A stretch of DNA of 48,423 nt from Oscillospiraceae bacterium. GTDB taxonomy: Bacteria; Bacillota; Clostridia; Oscillospirales; Ruminococcaceae. The notes under the pieces are model-generated. The model was given only the letters and a program-made list of their open reading frames with translations, ran no database searches and was not told the DNA's origin. The stretch spans positions 1 to 48,423 of the forward strand of contig JAEDJV010000003.1 in the NCBI GenBank assembly GCA_016296165.1. The letters are read 5' to 3'. Made by a program: the position numbers and the translations under genes. This document shows positions 41,666-48,423 of the stretch, in pieces. The stretch's first letter is position 1. Each line of letters opens with the position of its first letter.

Positions 41666-42752
41666 ATTTATAAAACTTATGGATGAGTTCTGGATCCTGA
41701 AGGAAAATGACCGGGAGAATTATTATAAGATTAAGCGGGCTCTTGATTCTGATATGCGCGATTTCTTTCACAAATTTCCGGACTGGAGAGTTGTGATAAA
41801 CAATAAACTTATAAAGCTTGAAAAAATTCCTGCAAATGCAAAACCTTTTATGGGAATAGAAAGTTTTGAAATCCCTGAAGATTACTGTCTGTTATGTGCA
41901 GTTCTTATATATCTTGATGACAAGGCTGAAGGCGAACAGTTTCTTCTTACAGAGCTGATTGAAAATGTTGAACGAATAGTTTCAGATACCGTAAAAATAG
42001 ACTTTACACGATATTCTGACAGAAAATCGCTCGTACGGGTTTTGAGATTCGCTCAGGAAAAGGACTTGCTCAGAATATCAGAGGGCTCACTTGAAAATGC
42101 TGCAAATGATAAAAATACCGAAATACTCTATGAAAATACAGGTTACTCAGTATATTTTTCTGTTCATCAGGATGAAGATGTTTCCGAGATAAAGAACTAC
42201 AGAGATTTTGAAGATTATAATCCCGCTGATTCAGACAAAAATTCAAGAGTGTACAGGAGACTCCTTCTTCAGCCGGCAGTTTACTGGGAAAGTTCTTCTG
42301 ATCCGGAGGGTATCTATCTGAAAAAATACCGTAATTCTATTTCAAAATATCTTGAAAAATATACAGAATCAAGACTGGATATACATAATGGTTCAGCATT
42401 CTGTCTTTTTTCGGGTGAGAAAAAATATGGCAGCCTGTTTCCGTCAGACAAAATGCTGTCAGGGATAGTTGCACTTATATGCGGAAATCTTATAAGAAGC
42501 AAAAAAAGAACGTTTAAAAGCCGAATGGAATTTGATGAATTTATACTTAAGTGCGTTGATGAATACAGGGCTGGATTCAGTAAAGAATACCGTGAAATGT
42601 CGGAGGGAAAATTACTGTCTCAGGTGTTTGGATATATGAAAGACTGGCAAATGATTGAAGAACGAAATGAATGCATAATTGTTCTTGATGGTGCTTTGCT
42701 CTCATACGGAAAATACCCTTCAGATTTTAAAAATAAAGCGGAGGAAAAATAA
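41658..42752 (+). CDS. jetB: Wadjet protein JetB, type II-like (MukE-like partner, TIGR02678/DUF2398-like)
   Basis: 364 residues from ATG 41658 (GAGGAAG 6 nt upstream), overlapping jetA by 8 bp. The opening (FWILKENDRENYYKIKRALDSDMRDFFHKFPDWRVVIN, from about residue 10) matches the TIGR02678 pattern, in which a helical block is followed by RLVVDRDLA-type sequence. JetB proteins are MukE-like winged-helix subunits that bind the kleisin. The stop lies directly against the jetC ATG. No motif for independent catalysis is seen. Confidence 0.78.
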   Translation: MDEFIKLMDEFWILKENDRENYYKIKRALDSDMRDFFHKFPDWRVVINNKLIKLEKIPANAKPFMGIESFEIPEDYCLLCAVLIYLDDKAEGEQFLLTELIENVERIVSDTVKIDFTRYSDRKSLVRVLRFAQEKDLLRISEGSLENAANDKNTEILYENTGYSVYFSVHQDEDVSEIKNYRDFEDYNPADSDKNSRVYRRLLLQPAVYWESSSDPEGIYLKKYRNSISKYLEKYTESRLDIHNGSAFCLFSGEKKYGSLFPSDKMLSGIVALICGNLIRSKKRTFKSRMEFDEFILKCVDEYRAGFSKEYREMSEGKLLSQVFGYMKDWQMIEERNECIIVLDGALLSYGKYPSDFKNKAEEK

Positions 42753-45700
42753 ATGGAAAGATGGATAATGAACAGACTTGGATTCGTAAACTTCTGGGTT
42801 TACGATGAGGAAATTTTTCCTCTGAGAGACGGAAAGATTCTTCTTAGAGGTTCAAACGGCTCAGGAAAATCAATAACCACACAGAGTTTTATTCCGTATA
42901 TCCTTGACGGTGACAGACAGCCTTCAAGGCTTGATCCTTTTGGAAGCAAGGACAGGAAAATGAGTTTTTACCTTCTTGATGACAGAGGCGAAGAAAAAGA
43001 TGAGAGTACGGGATATCTTTTTCTTGAGTTTGCAAAACCGGAAAGCGGACAGTACAGAACTATAGGTATAGGTCTTCACGCAAGGAAGGGCGGAAATATG
43101 AATACCTGGGGATTTTGTCTGCTTGACGGAAGAAGAATCGGTTATGATTTTTCATTGTATAAGACGGTAGGAGGCAAGAATATTCCTCATGATGCACGCA
43201 AATTAAAGGATGAACTGGGTGACAGAAATCTTTTTGCAGATAAGATGTCCGAATATAAGGAGATTGTTGCAAAGTATATTTTCGGTATAGAACCTGAAAA
43301 CATCTCTGACTATGATAATCTGACAGATATACTGATTAAAACCCGTTCGTCAAAACTTGCCTCAAAGGAAAACCTGAAGCCTGCTCAGTTGTATGAGGTG
43401 CTTAATGAATCGATGAAAACTCTTTCTGATGAGGATTTAAGGCCGATGGCGGATGCGATGAACCGTATTGAGGAACTTCACGGACACATAGAAGATGCTG
43501 AACGCGCTCTTTCTGAAACAAAATACATTTCTGCTGAATACAGGAAATACAACACCTATGTCCTCTGGAACAAATCCAGGAGATATATGAAAAAACATTT
43601 ACTATCTTCTGAACTTCGGAAAAATACTGAAAAATTCAGAAATGACATAGAGGAGAACAAACAGCAGTACGAAACTGCTGTTATGGAATATGACAAAAGT
43701 ATGCAGCTGCTCTCTGACTACAAAAGAGAAAAGGAAAGTCTTGATCTTACTGATATAGAAGCAAGAATAAATCAAAAGCAGAATGCACTTGCGGAGATAC
43801 AGAAGGACAGAAAAGAAGAGACACAGAAGAAGCAAACCTTTGAAATAAAAAAAGAACAGATAAGAAAGAAATACCTGGATAAGAGAGAGACTGAGAGAAA
43901 GATTGAAGATTACAGCTATGAAACGGAAGTCCAGCTGAGGGAATACCATACCTATGAGGAATATCAGTTTCCGTTCTATGAAAATTATCTGACCGGTATC
44001 AATTCTGATCCTTATTTCTGCCTGCAGGGGAGTGTATGCCGAAGAGAATGTTTATCTTTTGCAGGCTCAGTAAAAGCAGCACTTGACTCTCTTAAGAAAT
44101 ACGAGTCGGAGAAACTGCGTGAAGACGAAGCTCTTCGTAAACTTGATGCGGCAAATGAAGAAACCGAAAAATCCCATCTGGAATTATCTGAAGCTGAGCG
44201 TGCTCTTGATGAGCAGAAGGACAGATTAATTGAATCTTATTATATTTCTGCAAAGAACAATGAAGAATATATTATTGCCGAAGACACCCTTTCAGAACTT
44301 GAACTGCTTGTTTCCAGATATGACGGTCCGGGTGTTTCTTCTGAAATATACAATATTCTTAGCAGAGAAGAACAGGTGCTCCAGAAAGTTCTCATAAGTC
44401 AGGAATCAGACCAGAAAAATATCTGTCAGAAATACAAAGAGGAATGTAAAGAAAAGTCAGTAAAGCTTGAAGAACTTAAAAAAATGACAGAGCCTGTTCC
44501 GGAAAGAAATGAACGCAGGGAGTCTGCAAGAAAACTTCTTTCAGAAAAGGGAATAAAGTTTTATTCGTATTATGAATGCATTGATTTTAAGGATGATGTT
44601 GATGAGAAAACACAGGCTGTAATAGAAGCCCAGCTCATTGATTCAGGTATACTTGATTCACTTGTCATTCCGGGTGCGGATAAAAAGCTTGCAGAAGAAA
44701 TACTTGGCGATATATCCGATTGTATTATAACCGATGATGAAAACAGATTTACAGACAGCCGGTATTTTAAGAATGTATTTGATTTTGCAGTTCCTTATCC
44801 TGAAGTCAGTGAGGAGGGATTTTTCAGCAACGGTCTTGTTTTTGGACATGCTGAGTCATATGGCAGTGTAAGATTTATTGGAACAGAAAGCAGAAAACGA
44901 TACAGGGAAAAGATGATATCGGATTTGTCAGATTCGCTTTGCGAATCTGAAGAACAGCTTGAAAAAGCCAGAGCTGAGCTGGAGAAAATCAGAAACAGGA
45001 TAAAAAAACTTGAATCTGAATTCAAAGGCATGATGGGAACGGGCGATATAAATGCAGCCTGCAGCCTTGCTGATAAATGCAAAAGTACTCTTGATGTAAA
45101 AGTAAAAAATGCACAGCAGTGTGAAAAAGAATACAGTCTTGTAAAATCCGCTATCCAGACCTATAAAGTTGAAGCTGAGAGGCTTTGTCGTGAGTTTCCG
45201 TATAAAAAAACATCAGAAGAGTATTCGGATGTTTACGATTCTGCGATGAATTTTCAGGATACAGTTATGGAAATTATAGATATACTCCGTAATAAAAATG
45301 AGAGTATGCGTGAACTTTCCGTACTTGAAGAAAGTATTGCGGAGGCGGAGGAAAATGCTGAATCAATAGAAACAGACCTGAAAAATATTTCTGTCAGAAT
45401 ACATGGAAATGAAGAAACAGTCAGATTATGCGACGAATTTCTTAACAGTACCGAAAATGCAGATAAAAAGGAAAGGGCAGAGTTTCTGGTTAAAGAAATC
45501 AGTAAAACTGAGGAAAAGAACATCGAGTACAGTAATGTAAAGACAAGATGCGAAGAAAGAATCAGGAATCTGTCAGAGCAGCTTGAAAAGGAAGAATCAA
45601 GTCTTAGGGATTCAGAAACTGAGGAGAATCTGCTCAGAGAAATATATATAGAGGAGATCGGATTAGGTTTCAATTTATATGAAAACAGCAAAACTCCGGA

Positions 45701-46754
45701 ACAGTTTGCGGCAGAACTGGATAAAAGCCTTTCTGATAATGAGAAACAAAAGAGCCTTACAGAGATACAGGATCGTTTATCTGATGCGTACAGAAAACAC
45801 AGCAGTGTGCTCTCAGCTGAATATGGAATGAATCTTGGGCATTGTTTTGAAGATGATGATTCGGACACAGTACGCAGGAGAATGCAGATTACTCTCGTAT
45901 GGAAAGGAAAGAAGATATCTCCGTTTGATTTTGAAAAAGAACTTGTAGAAACTATTGAAAATGACAGACTGCTTATAAAAGAAAATGAAGAACAGATGTT
46001 TAAGGAGATACTGCTTGACACTATAAGCAAGAAACTTTACACTCGCATTGAGGAAAGCCGTAAATGGGTTGACTCCATGGCTGATTTAATGCAGGGGATA
46101 AAAACGTCAATGGGTCTTTCGTTTTCCCTTAGCTGGAAGCCAAAAAAGAGTTCCGGTGAAAATGAAATGAATTATGATGAACTGAGCAGAATACTGATCA
46201 AGAGCAGGGAACTGATAAGCAATGAGGATTTTGACCGGCTTTCCGCACACTTCAGCAGCAGAATTGAATCGGAGAAAATGATGTATGAGGAAAAGGGCAG
46301 CGACGTAAATTATTCAGATATTATAAGAAATGTTCTTGATTTCAGAAACTGGTTTGAGTTTAAGCTTCACTTTAAACAGCCGGGAAATCCAAAATACGCA
46401 GAGCTTACTAACAGCCGTTTTAATACTTTCAGCGGAGGAGAGAGGGCTCTAAGCCTTTACATCCCGCTTTTTGCAGCTGTTGCGGCACAGTACAAGAAAG
46501 CAGGGGAACAGGCACCTATGATACTGGCTCTCGACGAAGCTTTTGCAGGTGTCGATGACAGTAATATAAGCGAAATGTTTGGACTTTTAGAGAAGCTTGG
46601 ATTTGGATATATTATGAATTCACAGGCTCTCTGGGGATGTTATGAAACTGTTCCTTCTCTTGAGATTGCAGAACTTTTCCACGAAAAAGACAGCGGAGTT
46701 ATTACAGTCATTCTTTATGAGTGGAACGGAAAACGTAAGATACTTGAGGGATAA
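42753..46754 (+). CDS. jetC: Wadjet protein JetC, type II-like (SMC/MukB-like ATPase, TIGR02680-like)
   Basis: 1333 residues. N-terminal ATPase half with Walker A LLRGSNGSGKS (about 29-39) and the JetC-II hallmark FIPYILDGDRQPSRLDPFGS (about 46-65). Two long coiled-coil stretches (about 230-450 and 730-1030) surround a central hinge-like segment (about 590-720). The C-terminal ATPase half has signature TFSGGERALSLYIPLF (about 1225-1240) and Walker B MILALDEAFAGVDD (about 1255-1268). This is the standard SMC layout, so JetC should dimerise, extrude DNA loops with JetA and JetB, and hand circular DNA to JetD. The ATG abuts the jetB stop; SD is GCGGAGG. Confidence 0.9.
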   Translation: MERWIMNRLGFVNFWVYDEEIFPLRDGKILLRGSNGSGKSITTQSFIPYILDGDRQPSRLDPFGSKDRKMSFYLLDDRGEEKDESTGYLFLEFAKPESGQYRTIGIGLHARKGGNMNTWGFCLLDGRRIGYDFSLYKTVGGKNIPHDARKLKDELGDRNLFADKMSEYKEIVAKYIFGIEPENISDYDNLTDILIKTRSSKLASKENLKPAQLYEVLNESMKTLSDEDLRPMADAMNRIEELHGHIEDAERALSETKYISAEYRKYNTYVLWNKSRRYMKKHLLSSELRKNTEKFRNDIEENKQQYETAVMEYDKSMQLLSDYKREKESLDLTDIEARINQKQNALAEIQKDRKEETQKKQTFEIKKEQIRKKYLDKRETERKIEDYSYETEVQLREYHTYEEYQFPFYENYLTGINSDPYFCLQGSVCRRECLSFAGSVKAALDSLKKYESEKLREDEALRKLDAANEETEKSHLELSEAERALDEQKDRLIESYYISAKNNEEYIIAEDTLSELELLVSRYDGPGVSSEIYNILSREEQVLQKVLISQESDQKNICQKYKEECKEKSVKLEELKKMTEPVPERNERRESARKLLSEKGIKFYSYYECIDFKDDVDEKTQAVIEAQLIDSGILDSLVIPGADKKLAEEILGDISDCIITDDENRFTDSRYFKNVFDFAVPYPEVSEEGFFSNGLVFGHAESYGSVRFIGTESRKRYREKMISDLSDSLCESEEQLEKARAELEKIRNRIKKLESEFKGMMGTGDINAACSLADKCKSTLDVKVKNAQQCEKEYSLVKSAIQTYKVEAERLCREFPYKKTSEEYSDVYDSAMNFQDTVMEIIDILRNKNESMRELSVLEESIAEAEENAESIETDLKNISVRIHGNEETVRLCDEFLNSTENADKKERAEFLVKEISKTEEKNIEYSNVKTRCEERIRNLSEQLEKEESSLRDSETEENLLREIYIEEIGLGFNLYENSKTPEQFAAELDKSLSDNEKQKSLTEIQDRLSDAYRKHSSVLSAEYGMNLGHCFEDDDSDTVRRRMQITLVWKGKKISPFDFEKELVETIENDRLLIKENEEQMFKEILLDTISKKLYTRIEESRKWVDSMADLMQGIKTSMGLSFSLSWKPKKSSGENEMNYDELSRILIKSRELISNEDFDRLSAHFSSRIESEKMMYEEKGSDVNYSDIIRNVLDFRNWFEFKLHFKQPGNPKYAELTNSRFNTFSGGERALSLYIPLFAAVAAQYKKAGEQAPMILALDEAFAGVDDSNISEMFGLLEKLGFGYIMNSQALWGCYETVPSLEIAELFHEKDSGVITVILYEWNGKRKILEG

Positions 46755-46758
46755 TTCT

Positions 46759-48054
46759 ATGAACGATGAACTGGAACAATGCGTTGCATTTTTTAGATCA
46801 AAACCGCAGTATAAAAGAATAATGCAGTGCATATATAAGAATTTTGTTAGTTATGGCGGGCCGTCCGGAAATGTAATAATAAAGGATGCTTCTGCTGAAG
46901 AATGTAATGCGGCTAACGGGATAATAACTCCCAAAAGGCCGTATTCACCGCCTTTGCTGAAGTTCAGGTTATCTGATTTTGAAAGAGGGCTATCAAACAC
47001 CAGATTTGGAAGTGTATCGCTTCAGCAGTTGACAGAAGCGTATTTTAATACGAGAATAGTAGGAAGCAAAGAAAAGAAACTGAACCGGGAACAGCTACGG
47101 CAGAGTTTTCAGGAAAATATTCTCTTAAAATCCAAAGGCAGTATCAGTGAAAAGTGGTTTAGAGAAATGTTTTCATCGCAAAATTACGGATATCGTTCAG
47201 TAATGGCCGAATACAAAATTTCTCCTGAAAAAGCGGAGACTCTTATGCTTTATCTTAAAGATGCTCTTGAGATATCTTATGAAAGCAGTCTGCCGGTTCA
47301 GCTTGCAGTTTTAAGTGCCAGAATTACCGGAAATCCACATTACTTTGACAAGTCAAATACCGCAGGAAGATTATTGCTGCAAGGGATGTCGTGTATTTCC
47401 GGGATTATGCAGACCGGTGCTTCCGAAACAGAAAAAGAAATATATGCAGCGTTTAATATTGAGCCGGATAATATTTCAGGTGCAGCTGCAGCAGTAGGAG
47501 TAAGGCTGTTTGATGAAAATCATAAAGAACATCCTGGTTACGGATATTTTGCGGATAATGGAGAAGTATGCCTTATTTCCGTTTCCGGATTATCAAAAAT
47601 AAGATATGCTGACTGTGACAGAAAAACTGCATACATAGTAGAAAACCCGATGGTTTTTTCAGCTTTGTCTGATATAGCTGCAGAAAGCAATGTATGTCTT
47701 ATTTGTACTTTCGGACAGATCAAATATTCCGGACTTAAACTCATTGATATGTTAGCCAAAAGCGGATGCAGGATATTTTACTCAGGAGATTTTGATCCTG
47801 AGGGATTGCAGATTGCTGATAAACTTATTTCGAGAAATTCGTGTATAATACCATGGCACATGAGTGTGGATGACTATATATCTCTTGAAAAATCAGATAC
47901 AATATCAGAAAAAAGGATAAAAATACTCGAAAGTATTTCTAATCCTATACTAAAAAAGACTGCAGAAGCGATCTTAAGTTCGGGAAAAAGTGCATATCAG
48001 GAACTTCTCATTGAAAATCTTGCAAAAGACATTATTAAAATAAACCCTGAATAA
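46759..48054 (+). CDS. jetD: Wadjet protein JetD, type II-like (Toprim nuclease, TIGR02679/DUF2399-like)
   Basis: 431 residues from ATG 46759 (GAGGG 8 nt upstream), 4 bp after jetC. An N-terminal arm and CAP-like region precede a C-terminal Toprim domain. The conserved Glu lies in AYIVENPMVFSAL (near residue 297), and the metal-binding DxD lies in FYSGDFDPEGLQIADKL (about 340-356). JetD cleaves the plasmid once JetABC has detected a small circular DNA. The Toprim motif is intact, so the nuclease should be active. Last gene of the operon; the stop codon lies inside the terminator stem. Confidence 0.87.
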   Translation: MNDELEQCVAFFRSKPQYKRIMQCIYKNFVSYGGPSGNVIIKDASAEECNAANGIITPKRPYSPPLLKFRLSDFERGLSNTRFGSVSLQQLTEAYFNTRIVGSKEKKLNREQLRQSFQENILLKSKGSISEKWFREMFSSQNYGYRSVMAEYKISPEKAETLMLYLKDALEISYESSLPVQLAVLSARITGNPHYFDKSNTAGRLLLQGMSCISGIMQTGASETEKEIYAAFNIEPDNISGAAAAVGVRLFDENHKEHPGYGYFADNGEVCLISVSGLSKIRYADCDRKTAYIVENPMVFSALSDIAAESNVCLICTFGQIKYSGLKLIDMLAKSGCRIFYSGDFDPEGLQIADKLISRNSCIIPWHMSVDDYISLEKSDTISEKRIKILESISNPILKKTAEAILSSGKSAYQELLIENLAKDIIKINPE

Positions 48055-48081
48055 GTAAATTCTTATTCAGGGTTTATTTTT
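48041..48081 (+). terminator. Terminator of the Wadjet operon
   Basis: 15-bp stem (48041-48055 with 48062-48076) including the jetD stop codon, followed by five T. Confidence 0.85.
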
Positions 48082-48096
48082 GCCTAAAAACGTATA

Positions 48097-48330
48097 TTAC
48101 TTCTCGTCATGATGATGGTGATGCGGTGGATCTGCATATCCGTTCAGGATATCAGAAATCAGGTTTACTATTTCATTATAGCAGCCCCCACAGCCCATAG
48201 CACATGAAGTTGTCTTCTGAAGCTGTTTAAATGTGTCTGTTACATCGTCAAGGCTGCTTAGATTGTTCATAGCATTGTAAATATCTGAGTAGCTTACACC
48301 CATACAACGACATATCTCGCGGTTTTCCAT
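48097..48330 (-). CDS. Small BFD-like [2Fe-2S] protein with a histidine-rich C terminus
   Basis: 77 residues. CRC near residue 7 and CAMGCGGC (about 43-50) give the four-Cys pattern of bacterioferritin-associated ferredoxin-like [2Fe-2S] domains, with the helical spacing of that fold. The protein ends in five consecutive His then DEK, which could bind metal. Stand-alone BFD-like proteins may help iron release from ferritin or carry electrons; the role here is not known. AAAGGA lies upstream of the ATG at 48330. It has a very strong promoter. Confidence 0.82.
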   Translation of the reverse strand: MENREICRCMGVSYSDIYNAMNNLSSLDDVTDTFKQLQKTTSCAMGCGGCYNEIVNLISDILNGYADPPHHHHHDEK

Positions 48331-48375
48331 TATAATTATCCTTTCCTGTTTTAAATAAAGATTACAACAATAAAT

Positions 48376-48404
48376 AGTATATCGTATTATTAATTTAGTG
48401 TCAA
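48376..48404 (-). promoter_or_regulatory. Promoter of the BFD-like gene, flanked by inverted half-sites
   Basis: Minus strand TTGACA (48404-48399), 17-nt spacer, TATACT (48381-48376). Half-sites AATAGTAT and ATACTATT overlap the -35 and -10 sides as a perfect 8-bp inverted repeat, which may be an operator. Confidence 0.6.
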
Positions 48405-48423
48405 TACTATTGTGAATGACGTT

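Noticed and set aside
45254..46030. 258-residue open frame on the minus strand inside jetC
   Set aside because: Ser/Leu/Phe-rich shadow of a Glu/Lys-rich coiled coil on the other strand; no SD or protein motif.
40169..48054. Reading the operon as a chromosomal condensin (MukBEF or MksBEF)
   Set aside because: The fourth gene with a Toprim nuclease motif and the JetC-type N terminus fit Wadjet, not a housekeeping condensin.
1..48423. CRISPR array, tRNA or rRNA genes, insertion sequences
   Set aside because: No regularly spaced repeats with unique spacers, no tRNA-like cloverleaf or rRNA sequence, and no transposase or integrase were recognised; the only tandem repeats are coding ones in the ABC exporter tail.

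Overview
The window is AT-rich Firmicutes DNA, most likely from a Ruminococcus-like member of the Clostridia (Oscillospirales). The strongest pointer is a secreted dockerin-bearing double acetylesterase (31614-34619), typical of cellulosomal ruminococci such as R. flavefaciens. Dipicolinate synthase genes (spoVFAB) behind a sigma-K-like promoter indicate spore-forming ancestry or ability. GGAGG-type Shine-Dalgarno (SD) sites, TTGACA-N17-TATAAT-type promoters and strong, often bidirectional hairpin terminators are found throughout. No rRNA, tRNA, CRISPR array, integrase or insertion sequence was recognised.

Layout. 1-600: 5'-truncated corA-like remnant (-). 733-1911: flavoredoxin/rubredoxin/rubrerythrin fusion (-). 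2219-4704: M20 amidohydrolase and AI-2E-type permease (+). 4753-9199: heterodimeric ABC exporter pair (-), one subunit with a long repetitive N-terminal tail. 9428-10880: spoVFB/spoVFA (-). 11062-13343: uppP, membrane-anchored SGNH hydrolase, hpt (+). 13383-14282: lipid kinase (-). 14416-15897: cardiolipin synthase (+). 16024-16620: unknown acidic protein (+). 16652-18746: gatD/murT-like pair (-). 19047-21737: c-di-GMP phosphodiesterase (+). 21839-23020: fabV (+).

23078-31478 is a phosphate regulon: Na/Pi cotransporter, phoR and phoB on the minus strand, divergent from pstS-pstC-pstA-pstB-phoU on the plus strand. Three Pho-box pairs (TTTACA-N5-TTWACA type) sit the same distance (32-33 nt) upstream of the -10 hexamers of the transporter, phoB and pstS, so PhoB probably controls all three units.

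31614-39481 holds the cellulosomal esterase, a histidine phosphatase, bioB, a YitT protein, cysK and, convergent and overlapping with cysK, a YeiH-type permease. 39527-40168 is a 642-bp gene-poor gap with a predicted small RNA (strong promoter, structured body, strong terminator). It is followed by a complete four-gene Wadjet operon, jetA-jetB-jetC-jetD (40169-48054). The architecture is condensin-like (kleisin, winged-helix partner, SMC ATPase, Toprim nuclease), and the family resemblance is to type II (TIGR02677/02678/02680/02679). Wadjet systems recognise and cut circular plasmid DNA. The right end carries a small BFD-like [2Fe-2S] protein with a histidine tail.

For a second look: the orphan small RNA beside Wadjet; the GatD homologue lacking both catalytic residues; the rubrerythrin fusion with a preserved internal SD and start; the tandem-repeat tail on the ABC exporter; and the shared geometry of the Pho boxes. 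All family calls come from reading motifs by eye; no database search was run.
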